From JBGAJN01 sp044224905 (GTDB lineage Bacteria > Verrucomicrobiota > Verrucomicrobiia > Limisphaerales > JBGAJN01), in contig JBGAJN010000001.1 of NCBI GenBank assembly GCA_044224905.1, positions 1,550,001 to 1,614,000 on the forward strand: DNA of 64,000 bases. Direction: 5' to 3'. The notes beneath the pieces were generated by a model. It worked only from the letters and a program-made list of their open reading frames with translations. It did no database searches and was not told the DNA's origin. Positions 27,271 through 35,101 of this stretch are shown one piece after another; within the stretch, counting starts at the first letter, position 1, and each line of letters opens with the position of its first letter. Made by a program: the position numbers and the translations under genes.

Positions 27271-29003
27271 GCGTGTGGGGTTGGAATTGGCATCGGCAAC
27301 ACGGTGATCGGAAATTCCTGGTTCACATCGGGCCACATGGGGATGTCACCCTGGACGCGGAGCCTCCAGATGATTTTGTTATTCGGCGCATCGAACGTGT
27401 GCACGACAGTCGCGGGAATGTTGACGCGGGCGTTTCCGGAGATCATGTCGCTGTGCAACGTGTGGTTCACGATCTCGGTGAAATGAAATTTCGAAGTGTC
27501 GGTCGACGTGCTCGTGCCGCGGCGGTAGCGCGCTTGTTCGACCCCTTCGAGCAGAATACGCACGCGGCGCAGCGCGGCGGTGCGACCGGAAAATCGCCAT
27601 TGTAAATCAATGCTTCCGCCAACTGGCACAGCATCACTGCTGACAATGATCGTCGGCGCGGGATTAAACAAACCGAGGAAGAAATAGATCACCGCTCCAA
27701 TGATCCCGAGCCCGATCAATACGAACGGGATCATGAAAAGGGTCAGAAACCATTCGCCGTGCCCACGACGCCAGCCGTCCACGCAGTGATAGACGAACAC
27801 CGAGACGATGCCGTTCCAGAACAGCATCACGAATATCATCACGAACAACTGAGTGATTGGTCGCATTGCCGGTTTGAGCTCGATCGGTTTGATCGAGGGC
27901 GTTGGGAAGTTCGCGGCGGCTTCCGCGACGCGACCGGCCGACAGCGGCGTCGAAATAATGCGAGGCACCCGAGCGTTCAGCCGTGACGATTTATTCCGCC
28001 AGAAGATGAAGCCGCCGACGCCAACAACGATGAACGCGAGCGGAATCAACCCGAACAACAGGTCCGCCGTGAATCCTCGTTCGAGCACGGCCTCTTGAGG
28101 GTCCGAAGGATTCACGTAACACGTGGTCCGCGTTCCGGGTGCGAGTTGGCTGACGATGGCAGCTTTGCCGTCATATCCACTGCTCGAAGTGGTCATGAAC
28201 TTGTAGCGGCTCGACTGATATTCTTTTCCTTTGAAGCGATACTGGTAAAGCACATCGATGCTATAGGTCGAGCCGCCCTTGCTTCCCGAATGGCGTCCCA
28301 CTCCGCTCGAAATCACCGCGCAATCCGTCGGCACCCAACTGCGGGCCGCGAGGATCTTCATCAACGGCTGGACCAAGAGGAAATACGCGAACACCAACCC
28401 CATCACCGCGAACACGCCAAAGAATACGACGGGGAAGAAACCGCCGCGGTTCGGGTCGGCATTGGAAGAAATCGGACGGGCCATGGCCTCGGAGTCTGCC
28501 GGATTCCTCCGCCACAACGCAAACATTCCGATGGCGCCAATTGCGACGAAGATCATCGGGAAAAACACGACCAACCCGAACCAAAGGCTCCGGCGCTCCA
28601 GGAGAGCTTCGGCGGGATTGGCCGGATTGACGAAGCACTGTCGGTGCGCGCCTGTAGGATATTTGTCGGCAAACCGCCGAGCTTCGGCGAAGTCAGCGAA
28701 CCGTTTCTCATCGCTCGAATCCGTTTCCGAAATGCGCCGCTCGCCGTCGGCCACGTAGGCGAATTGGACCATTGCCGAATACGGTGTGTCGCGGGAATGC
28801 TGGCTTTCTTCGCGAACGGAACTGGAAAGAATTTCACAGTCCACCCGATTCCAGCGATACGAGCCGGCTACCTTGAGAAACGCACGACCCGCCAAACCGG
28901 TGAACACCAAACCCATTGCGAGAAAAACCAAAAAGAAAAGCGTGCCAACCAGTTTTCCGATCAAGCCAGACGCGCCGGCTGAATGAAATCGGATGCGGAT
29001 CAT
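27267..29003 (-). CDS. DUF3592 multi-pass membrane protein with arrestin-like C-terminal domain
   Basis: The protein contains two DUF3592 units, each a membrane helix, a beta-rich loop and a second helix. Loop 1 has 'WNRVDCEILSSSVREES' and 'RQCFVNPANPAEALLER'; loop 2 has 'WVPTDCAVISSGVGRHSG' and 'TTCYVNPSDPQEAVLERG'. The shared 'C-F/Y-V-N-P-x-x-P-x-E-A-x-L-E-R' signature marks the family. After a third helix pair (about 395-455), the last 120 residues are beta-rich ('SDAVPVGGSIDLQWRFSG', 'FDAPNNKIIWRLRVQGDIPMWPD'), like an arrestin-type domain. I take the ATG at 29003, which has a GGAG 11 bases upstream, over a start at 29045. The gene heads a three-gene overlapping set. Confidence 0.78.
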   Translation of the reverse strand: MIRIRFHSAGASGLIGKLVGTLFFLVFLAMGLVFTGLAGRAFLKVAGSYRWNRVDCEILSSSVREESQHSRDTPYSAMVQFAYVADGERRISETDSSDEKRFADFAEARRFADKYPTGAHRQCFVNPANPAEALLERRSLWFGLVVFFPMIFVAIGAIGMFALWRRNPADSEAMARPISSNADPNRGGFFPVVFFGVFAVMGLVFAYFLLVQPLMKILAARSWVPTDCAVISSGVGRHSGSKGGSTYSIDVLYQYRFKGKEYQSSRYKFMTTSSSGYDGKAAIVSQLAPGTRTTCYVNPSDPQEAVLERGFTADLLFGLIPLAFIVVGVGGFIFWRNKSSRLNARVPRIISTPLSAGRVAEAAANFPTPSIKPIELKPAMRPITQLFVMIFVMLFWNGIVSVFVYHCVDGWRRGHGEWFLTLFMIPFVLIGLGIIGAVIYFFLGLFNPAPTIIVSSDAVPVGGSIDLQWRFSGRTAALRRVRILLEGVEQARYRRGTSTSTDTSKFHFTEIVNHTLHSDMISGNARVNIPATVVHTFDAPNNKIIWRLRVQGDIPMWPDVNQEFPITVLPMPIPTPHA

Positions 29004-29113
29004 TCGCCGCTTATCTCCGAAGTGTTCGCAAGCGACAATCAACAATCGCCAGGGAAGGTGACGTTTAGATGTTTCCCGCTTGCCGGGATCGCCGGCCCGG
29101 AAAAAGATTCGCG

Positions 29114-29686
29114 ATGCTGTTGTGGCGAGAAAAAATTCCGGCGGACTGGTTGCCGCGCGTGTTGAGTCATCTTCCTGAAGTCCTCGTGGACCACGCGCAT
29201 CTCGAGCGCAAGGCGGCGACGACGGCGTTGAATCTGGAGAAGTATCGCGATCTCTATCCGCGCGTGCAGCATCTCAACGCGATTGCCATCGAGGAACTGC
29301 AGCACTTCGATCTCGTGCTCAATTTGCTGAAAGCGCGCGGCATTCCTTTTAGCCAGCCGTATCCGAGTCCGTGGATCACGGGCTTGATGAAGGCGGTGCG
29401 CAATGGCAACCGGAATCAAGCGATCGATCACTTGATCTGCTGCGCGTTGATCGAGGGACGGAGCTGCGAGAAGTTCCAGATCCTGTCGCGCGAATTGCCG
29501 TCGATCGATGCGGAACTCGCGACGTTCTACGGGAGTCTCGTCGAGTCCGAGGGCAATCACTACGCAGATTACCTGCTGATGGCGCGCGCGATCGATCACC
29601 CGGAAGCGGATCGCCGGCTGGACTTCTATCTCGATCTCGACGCGAGGCTCATTCGTGAGCCCAATCCGATTCCGATGCTGCATTGA
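29114..29686 (+). CDS. miaE: tRNA-(ms2io6A)-hydroxylase-type di-iron protein
   Basis: This ferritin-like helical bundle has the MiaE metal-binding motifs: 'VDHAHLERKAATTAL', 'IEELQHFDLVLNLLKARG', 'IEGRSCEKFQIL' and 'VESEGNHYADYLLMAR'. These Glu and His residues form the di-iron centre that hydroxylates the isopentenyl side chain of ms2i6A at position 37 of tRNAs reading UNN codons. The length of about 190 residues is normal. The ATG at 29114 gives the usual N-terminus; an ATG at 29069 would add 15 residues that look non-conserved. The gene is divergent from the DUF3592 set, with a short shared upstream region. Confidence 0.88.
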   Translation: MLLWREKIPADWLPRVLSHLPEVLVDHAHLERKAATTALNLEKYRDLYPRVQHLNAIAIEELQHFDLVLNLLKARGIPFSQPYPSPWITGLMKAVRNGNRNQAIDHLICCALIEGRSCEKFQILSRELPSIDAELATFYGSLVESEGNHYADYLLMARAIDHPEADRRLDFYLDLDARLIREPNPIPMLH

Positions 29687-29775
29687 GGAGCGTTTGCCGA
29701 AGTGGCCCGCGAATGACGCGAAACACGGCAAGGAAGAGGGATCGGGGCGGGCGTTGTGATTAACGCCGAACGTGT

Positions 29776-29794
29776 GAGCACGGTGTGAGTGCTC
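29776..29794. terminator. Possible shared hairpin between the convergent miaE and SDR genes
   Basis: Inverted arms GAGCAC (29776-29781) and GTGCTC (29789-29794) are separated by seven bases, in the 177-base gap between two genes that read toward each other. There is no clear T-tract on either side, so it could be a weak bidirectional terminator or chance. Nothing else is seen in this gap. Confidence 0.25.
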
Positions 29795-29863
29795 CTCGCA
29801 TTCGCGTTGTTCGCGTGTTTCGCGGGCTCAACCCAAATCGATAGCCACACTGACACCCCAGGC

Positions 29864-30613
29864 TTACGCGATGCGCATCGTCAATCCGCCGTCGATCGTG
29901 ACTGTGTCACCGGTGATGTAATCGTTCTTCACGAGCATCAGGATCGCGTCGGCCACCTGTTCGGTGGTGCCTTCGCGACGGAGCGGGATGCGTTGCTCAA
30001 GGTTCAGTTTCTTTTGCTCCGGCGACATTTTCTCGTGGAACCGCGTGCGCACGACGCCGGGAGCGACGCAGTTGATGCGAATGTTGTCGCCCGCGAATTC
30101 GCGCGCGAGTCCGCGGGTGATGTGCGGGATCGCGCCCTTGACGGCTTGGTAAGCGATGTTGCTCGGCGTCGCGAGTTTCCCGGCGGTGGAGGAAATGGTG
30201 ATGATCGCGCCTTCTTTCTTCGGGCGCATATGGGGAATCGCGGCGCGGCACAGGTGGAAAATCGCGTGCACGTGAACGTCGAACGCGTCATTCCAAGCCT
30301 GGGGCGTGAGTTCGAGCAAGCCGCCGTTCACGGCGCCGCCGGCCGAATGAACGAGCACGTCGATGCCGCCGAGCTTCTTGACGGTCTCTTCGACGCTGCG
30401 GGTGCAATCGGCAGGCTTCGCGCAATCGGCCACGACGATTTCGCAGCGGCGACCGAGCGTTTCGATTTCCTTTTTGACCTGCTGCGCCTCGGCGTCGTGG
30501 TGACGACCGCTGATCGCGACATTCGCGCCTTCGCGCGCGAGCGCAATGGCCGTAGCCGCGCCGATGCCTTTGGTGCCGCCGGTGACGAGTGCCGTTTTTC
30601 CAGTGAGTTGCAT
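29864..30613 (-). CDS. Short-chain dehydrogenase/reductase (3-oxoacyl-reductase type)
   Basis: This classic SDR of 249 residues has the cofactor motif 'TGGTKGIG' (residues 11-18), a segment 'VLVHSAGGA' in place of NNAG, the catalytic Ser in 'ITISSTAG' (141/142), and Tyr155 and Lys159 in 'YQAVKG'. The basic Arg37 after beta-2 ('SGRHHD') suggests NADP(H). It resembles FabG and related ketoreductases, but no other fatty-acid synthesis genes are nearby, so its substrate may be a sugar or other alcohol. It is encoded downstream of the PAS-AraC regulator on the same strand with a 134-base gap. Confidence 0.88.
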   Translation of the reverse strand: MQLTGKTALVTGGTKGIGAATAIALAREGANVAISGRHHDAEAQQVKKEIETLGRRCEIVVADCAKPADCTRSVEETVKKLGGIDVLVHSAGGAVNGGLLELTPQAWNDAFDVHVHAIFHLCRAAIPHMRPKKEGAIITISSTAGKLATPSNIAYQAVKGAIPHITRGLAREFAGDNIRINCVAPGVVRTRFHEKMSPEQKKLNLEQRIPLRREGTTEQVADAILMLVKNDYITGDTVTIDGGLTMRIA

Positions 30614-30747
30614 GAGTGGTTGGGGAGTTGGGAAAGTTTTTCGAGTGAGTGGGTCGCTTAAATCGGGTGCACAATTTGATCAGGCCTCGCGACAAATCAA
30701 TTCATTTCAAAACGTCGCCGGTTCGTTGCGCCGGTCGCGTGGAGTTC

Positions 30748-31482
30748 TCATCGCTGCCGGAAAAGCGTCGGCGTTTGCCCGGTTGCCGAGCGAAACGCGC
30801 GGGTGAACGCACTGTGATCGTAGAAGCCGCAGTCGAGCGCGATGTCGGCCACCGAGCGATCGCTTTCCTCGAGCATTTGCGCTGCGGCGGCGAGGCGGGT
30901 CTGCGTGATGAGTTGGCTCGGCGTGATGCGGAAGATGCGCTTGATGAGACGGGCGAAGCGCACCGGAGAAAGACCGGCGCGTTTGGCGAGTTGAGTCGGC
31001 GAAATTGGCTCGGCGAATTTTTCTTCGAGAAATTCGAGCGTGCTCGCTAGGCTTGCCGGAATGCTTTCGCGATCACCCGGCGCGCGGAGGTCGCGCGAGA
31101 TGCCGACGAGGCCGATGATTTTTCCGTCCGCGTCTCGGAGCGGCAACTTCGTCGTCAGGCACCAACCGGGTTTGCCGCGCGCATACCAGTGGAGTTCGAG
31201 ATGATCGTGAATCGGCCGACCGGTGCGGAGCACGCGCGTGTCTTGCGCGGTCGGCGTGCTGCCGAGGTCGCCGGGGAAAACGTCGGCGGGCCGGCGTCCG
31301 ATAAGTTCGGATTTGTGGCGCAAGCCGCAGCGCGCGACGAGCGAAGTGTTGACGGCGAGGTAACATCCCGCGGCGTCCTTCACAAAGAACGTCGTATCTG
31401 GAACGTGATCGAAGAGGGCTTCGATCATTCGCCAGTCGGCCGGGATGGCGGGCGTTGAATTGTTATCTGTGCCGGGTTTCAC
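30748..31482 (-). CDS. AraC-family regulator with N-terminal PAS domain
   Basis: Residues ~20-130 form a PAS domain ('IEALFDHVPDTTFFVKDAAGCYLAVN', recognised by 'FFVKDAAGCYLAVN', with 'LPLRDADGKIIGLVGISRD' at its end). Residues ~145-244 are an AraC DNA-binding domain with two helix-turn-helix units ('SPTQLAKRAGLSPVRFARLIKRIF' and 'SVADIALDCGFYDHSAFTRAFR'). The start codon is a GTG at 31482. It is transcribed divergently from the sulfatase that opens the hydroxyproline locus, 56 bases away, so it is the best candidate for the regulator of that locus and possibly of its own gene. The ligand of the PAS domain is unknown. Confidence 0.88.
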   Translation of the reverse strand: MKPGTDNNSTPAIPADWRMIEALFDHVPDTTFFVKDAAGCYLAVNTSLVARCGLRHKSELIGRRPADVFPGDLGSTPTAQDTRVLRTGRPIHDHLELHWYARGKPGWCLTTKLPLRDADGKIIGLVGISRDLRAPGDRESIPASLASTLEFLEEKFAEPISPTQLAKRAGLSPVRFARLIKRIFRITPSQLITQTRLAAAAQMLEESDRSVADIALDCGFYDHSAFTRAFRSATGQTPTLFRQR

Positions 31483-31538
31483 GCTGTGGGCGATGTTTTA
31501 AGACAAGACGATGCGTTTGCCGATGCCATAATGGCGCT
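31483..31538. promoter_or_regulatory. Short divergent intergenic region between the PAS-AraC gene and the sulfatase operon
   Basis: These 56 bases must hold or border the control sequences of both genes. A CATAAT (31527-31532) resembles a -10 box toward the sulfatase, but it lies only six bases before the GTG and has no good -35 at 17 bases, so a leaderless transcript or an unrelated match are both possible. I see no clear inverted operator. Confidence 0.3.
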
Positions 31539-33332
31539 GTGACCCGTGCCCGTTCCATCCTTGTTTTCGCGGTGGCGCTGCTCGCCATCGCCACGGAAGC
31601 AGCCGATCGCGGCGCGGTTCCTGCGGGAGTAGTTCGACCAAACATCCTCTTCATTGCGTTGGACGATCTCAACGACTGGGTCGGTTGCCTCGGCGGGCAT
31701 CCGCAGACGAAGACGCCGAACATTGATCGTCTCGCAAAGAGCGGCGTGCTTTTCGCGAACGCGCATTGCTCGGCGCCGGCGTGCAATCCGTCGCGCACGG
31801 CGATTTTCACCGGCGTGCCGCCGTATCGCTCGGGTCTCTACAATAACACGCAGAAACTCCGCGACGTGCTGCCGCGCGCGGAATTGCTGCCGCGCCATTT
31901 TTCCCGCAACGGCTACTGGTCCGCGGGCTCGGGCAAGCTGCTGCACTACATCATCGATCCGCAGTCGTGGGATGATTACTTCCCGGAAAAGGCGAAGGAC
32001 GATCCGTTCCCGCGCACGTTCGATCCGCCGAATCGCCCGATCAGCCTGCCGGTCGGCGGGCCGTGGCAGTATCGCGAGACCGACTGGGCTGCGCTCGACG
32101 TGACCGAAGAGCAATACGGCGGCGACTGGCTGGTGACGAAATGGATCGGCGAACAACTCCAGCGCGCGCGCGACAAACCGTTCTTCCTCGCCTGCGGCAT
32201 CTACAAGCCTCACGAGCCGTGGTTCGTGCCGAAGGAGTATTTCGCGCCTTTCCCGTTGGAGACGATTCAGCCCGGGCCGGGCTACAAAGTGGACGATCTC
32301 GACGATGTTCCGCCTGCCGGCCAAAAGCTCGCGCGCAATCGTTACTTCGAGCACGTCCAGAAGGAGGGCCAGTGGAAGAAGGGCGTCCAGGCTTACCTCG
32401 CCTCCATTCATTTCGCCGATGCGATGCTCGGGCGCGTGCTCGATGCGCTCGAAAAAAGTCCGCAGCGCGACAACACGGTCGTCGTGCTTTGGAGCGATCA
32501 CGGCTGGCACCTCGGCGAGAAGGAACACTGGCAGAAGTTCACCGGTTGGCGGCTGTGCACGCGTGTGCCGCTGATCATCCGCGTGCCGAAGGGCGCGCCC
32601 GGTTTGCCTGAGGGCACCACGGCCGGCGCCGTCTGCGACCGCGCCGTCAGCCTCACGGATTTGTTCCGCACGCTCACGGATCTTTGCGGGCTGCCTGTTT
32701 CGCCAAACAAGGACGCGAGCGAGCGCAGCCTCGTGCCGCTGTTGCGCAATCCGAAGACCGCGTGGCCGCACGCTGCGATCACGCAACTCCAGACGCCGGA
32801 TATTTATTCTGTGAGCCGCGACCACTGGCGTTACATTCACTACTCGAACGGCGAAGAGGAACTGTACGACATCGCCGCCGATCCTCACGAATGGGCGAAC
32901 CTTCTCCACGGCAAACCGACGACTGAACTCCAAGCGCGGGCCGCCGAACTCCGCGCGCTCGCGCCGAAAAATCCCACGCCGGCCGTGGAGGTTTCGCTCG
33001 CGTCGCTCCCGGCACTCACGTGGCATCCCGCGAGCGAAGGCGCCACACCGCGCTCGAAACCGGATGGCAATCCATTCGACGTCACCTTCATCAATTCGTG
33101 CGAGGAGAGCGTGGAGTTGTTCTGGATGGCTCCCGACGGCGGCGCGAAGTCCTATGGCCTCATCGCTCCCGCGAAAACGAAGCGCCAGCAAACACGACCC
33201 GGCGCCGTGTGGGAAATTCGCTCCGCGAAAGGCGCGCGACTCGGCAGTTTCGTCATCGGCGACCGCACCGCGAAGGCCGTGATTCCTGATCGCGAAGGAA
33301 CGACATCGAAAAGCACCCGACGCAAACCATGA
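31539..33332 (+). CDS. Secreted sulfatase with C-terminal VHL-beta-like domain
   Basis: The GTG at 31539 opens a signal peptide ('SILVFAVALLAIATEA'); the upstream part of the frame is not signal-like. The sulfatase domain has 'NILFIALDDLNDWVG' (metal Asp pair), Cys82 in 'PACNPSRTAIFTG' (the formylglycine C-x-P-S-R signature) and 'VVLWSDHGWHLGEKEHW'. It is closest in pattern to iduronate-2-sulfatase/choline-sulfatase-like S1 enzymes. After about residue 500 there is an added 75-residue domain resembling the VHL beta domain (listed separately), with Trp529, Tyr539 and Trp558. Its stop overlaps the start of the next gene (ATGA). It is probably a periplasmic or surface enzyme that desulfates a glycan or glycoprotein. 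Confidence 0.9.
   Translation: MTRARSILVFAVALLAIATEAADRGAVPAGVVRPNILFIALDDLNDWVGCLGGHPQTKTPNIDRLAKSGVLFANAHCSAPACNPSRTAIFTGVPPYRSGLYNNTQKLRDVLPRAELLPRHFSRNGYWSAGSGKLLHYIIDPQSWDDYFPEKAKDDPFPRTFDPPNRPISLPVGGPWQYRETDWAALDVTEEQYGGDWLVTKWIGEQLQRARDKPFFLACGIYKPHEPWFVPKEYFAPFPLETIQPGPGYKVDDLDDVPPAGQKLARNRYFEHVQKEGQWKKGVQAYLASIHFADAMLGRVLDALEKSPQRDNTVVVLWSDHGWHLGEKEHWQKFTGWRLCTRVPLIIRVPKGAPGLPEGTTAGAVCDRAVSLTDLFRTLTDLCGLPVSPNKDASERSLVPLLRNPKTAWPHAAITQLQTPDIYSVSRDHWRYIHYSNGEEELYDIAADPHEWANLLHGKPTTELQARAAELRALAPKNPTPAVEVSLASLPALTWHPASEGATPRSKPDGNPFDVTFINSCEESVELFWMAPDGGAKSYGLIAPAKTKRQQTRPGAVWEIRSAKGARLGSFVIGDRTAKAVIPDREGTTSKSTRRKP
33069..33290 (+). other. VHL-beta-like domain A (in the sulfatase, residues ~511-584)
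   Basis: The domain begins 'FDVTFINSCEESVELFW'. From its Asn (in 'FIN') to Trp558 it aligns without gaps to human VHL residues 78-117 as I remember that sequence. Hydroxyproline-pocket positions: Trp88 to Trp529 (kept), Tyr98 to Tyr539 (kept), His110 to Gln551, Ser111 to Thr552, His115 to Ala556, Trp117 to Trp558 (kept). The pocket is partly preserved. Confidence 0.75.
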
Positions 33333-35101
33333 AATACTTCTTCTCCCTTTTTGCGCTTCTTGGCGTTCTTTGCGGCAATCATCAAGCCGCGGAAGCGCCG
33401 CGGCCCAAGCTACAAATCATCAACGGCAGCAGCCAGCCGATCGACATCTTCTGGTTGAAGTCTAGTTCCGAGCGCGTGCCGAATGGCTCCGTCGCGCCAG
33501 GCAAGGACACGATCATCAACACGACGATCGGTCATCGCTTCGTGGTTGTTGGACGCGGGGACAAGTCGGAAGCCGCGGTGACTAGCGAGGTGCCGGTGCA
33601 AGGTTTTCGTTTCGGCGGCGTGCCCGCGTTCTACACGCAGCGAGTCGAGGCGCACGGCTTTCCCATCGTCGCGTCGGCGAAGGTGAACCCTTACGCCCTC
33701 AAGGAAGCGGCGTTCCTCGTGGACATGATGCTCGCCAAACGCCCTGACGTGCGTGCGGCAATGATCAAGAGCGGAGCGCGCATGTGCATCATGGCGCACA
33801 ACGAATACTCCACCGACCTGCCGGAGTTCGTTCGCTTGTCCGGCGAAAAGGTGAAGGAATTTCCCAACCTGTCCGCGAAGGATTATTGGGACGCGCGCGC
33901 GCGCGGCCTCGGTGGCAGCGAGACGGATCCCTATTGTTCCGTCGCCGAAGAGAACGTGCTTTGCTTTGCCGGCGATCCCTACGCGGCTGAGTGCATTCTG
34001 ATCCACGAGTTCGCGCACAATATTCACCTCCGCGGCCTGCTGAATGTGGACCCGACCTTTGACACGCGGTTGAAGCAGACCTACGCCGCCGCGATGAAGG
34101 CCGGTTTGTGGAAGGGCAAATACGCGAGCGTGAATCATCACGAGTATTTCGCCGAGGGCGTGCAGTCGTGGTTCGACAACAACCGTTTCAACGACCATGA
34201 CCACAATCACGTTCACCTGCGCTCGCAATTGGTCGAATACGATCCCGGTCTCGCCGCGATGTGCCGTGAAGTCTTTGGCGACACCGAATTGAAATACACC
34301 AAGCCTACGACGCGCCTGACCGGTCACATGGCCGGCTACGATCCAGCGAAGGCGCCGAAGTTCGAGTGGCCCGCACGACTCGCGGCGGCGAAAAAGCAGA
34401 TCAAAGAATCGGCGGAGGCGCGCGACAATAATGCAAATGGTGCAACTGGTTCCATCAAACGCGAGGTGCGCGATGTCTCTGGCTGGAAAGTTCACATCAA
34501 CAAGGCGCTTCTCGATTCCCGGCGAGCTGAGACCGAGCACGCGATGGTTCTTTTGAAGAAGATGCTCGATGAAATCATCCGCGTCGTGCCGGCGAAGGCG
34601 GTCGTCGAAATAAAAAAAGTGCCACTGTATTTCTCACCCGAATATCCGGGCGGCAGAGCCGGCGCGGCGTTTCATCCTGATGCCGGGTGGCTGAAAAATC
34701 ATGGACGCGATCCCGTGATGGCGAAGGGAGTCGAATTCACCAACGTCCGCATCTTTGAGGCTGAGACTCGCCGGATGCCGAATTTTGCCCTGCACGAACT
34801 CGCGCACGCTTATCACAACCGTGTGATCAAAGGCAGTTTCGGCAACGCGGAGATCAAGGCCGCTTACGAAAAAGCGAAAGCCAGCGGCAAATACGACAGC
34901 GTGGAACGCCAAGACTCCGAAGGCCGCAAGCGTCTGGCGCGAGCTTACGCGATGACGAACCCGCAGGAATACTTCGCGGAAACCACCGAGGCGTTCTTCA
35001 GTCGCAATGATTTTTTTCCGTTCACGCGCGAGGAATTGAAGAGGCACGACCCCGAAATGTTCGCCGTGCTGGAAAAGCTCTGGAACGATCCTACGAAATG
35101 A
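33329..35101 (+). CDS. Secreted double-HExxH metalloprotein with N-terminal VHL-beta-like domain
   Basis: This 590-residue protein has a signal peptide (residues 1-20), a VHL-like domain (~26-97) and two related zinc-peptidase-like halves. Half 1 has His226-Glu-Phe-Ala-His230 and, downstream, 'HHEYFAEGVQSWF'; half 2 has His489-Glu-Leu-Ala-His493 and 'NPQEYFAETTEAFF'. In each half the Glu of 'EYFAE' is a plausible third zinc ligand, as in gluzincins. Both active sites look intact. I do not recognise a named family. The start overlaps the sulfatase stop and its own stop overlaps the next gene (both ATGA). The context suggests an endopeptidase or glycopeptidase acting on hydroxyproline-rich protein; activity is inference. 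Confidence 0.78.
   Translation: MKYFFSLFALLGVLCGNHQAAEAPRPKLQIINGSSQPIDIFWLKSSSERVPNGSVAPGKDTIINTTIGHRFVVVGRGDKSEAAVTSEVPVQGFRFGGVPAFYTQRVEAHGFPIVASAKVNPYALKEAAFLVDMMLAKRPDVRAAMIKSGARMCIMAHNEYSTDLPEFVRLSGEKVKEFPNLSAKDYWDARARGLGGSETDPYCSVAEENVLCFAGDPYAAECILIHEFAHNIHLRGLLNVDPTFDTRLKQTYAAAMKAGLWKGKYASVNHHEYFAEGVQSWFDNNRFNDHDHNHVHLRSQLVEYDPGLAAMCREVFGDTELKYTKPTTRLTGHMAGYDPAKAPKFEWPARLAAAKKQIKESAEARDNNANGATGSIKREVRDVSGWKVHINKALLDSRRAETEHAMVLLKKMLDEIIRVVPAKAVVEIKKVPLYFSPEYPGGRAGAAFHPDAGWLKNHGRDPVMAKGVEFTNVRIFEAETRRMPNFALHELAHAYHNRVIKGSFGNAEIKAAYEKAKASGKYDSVERQDSEGRKRLARAYAMTNPQEYFAETTEAFFSRNDFFPFTREELKRHDPEMFAVLEKLWNDPTK
33404..33619 (+). other. VHL-beta-like domain B (in the metalloprotein, residues ~26-97)
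   Basis: The domain begins 'PKLQIINGSSQPIDIFW'. Spacing from Asn32 to position 71 equals human VHL 78-117 with no gap. Pocket positions: Trp42 (Trp88, kept), Asn52 (Tyr98), Asn64 (His110), Thr65 (Ser111), His69 (His115, kept), Phe71 (Trp117, aromatic). It is the most diverged of the three copies but keeps the 'I-N-G-S' and 'G-H' features. Confidence 0.68.

Noticed and set aside
31479..33191. A 570-residue minus-strand open frame across the sulfatase gene
   Set aside because: The sulfatase signature and signal peptide on the plus strand are unmistakable; the minus frame is Arg/Glu/Leu-rich shadow coding.
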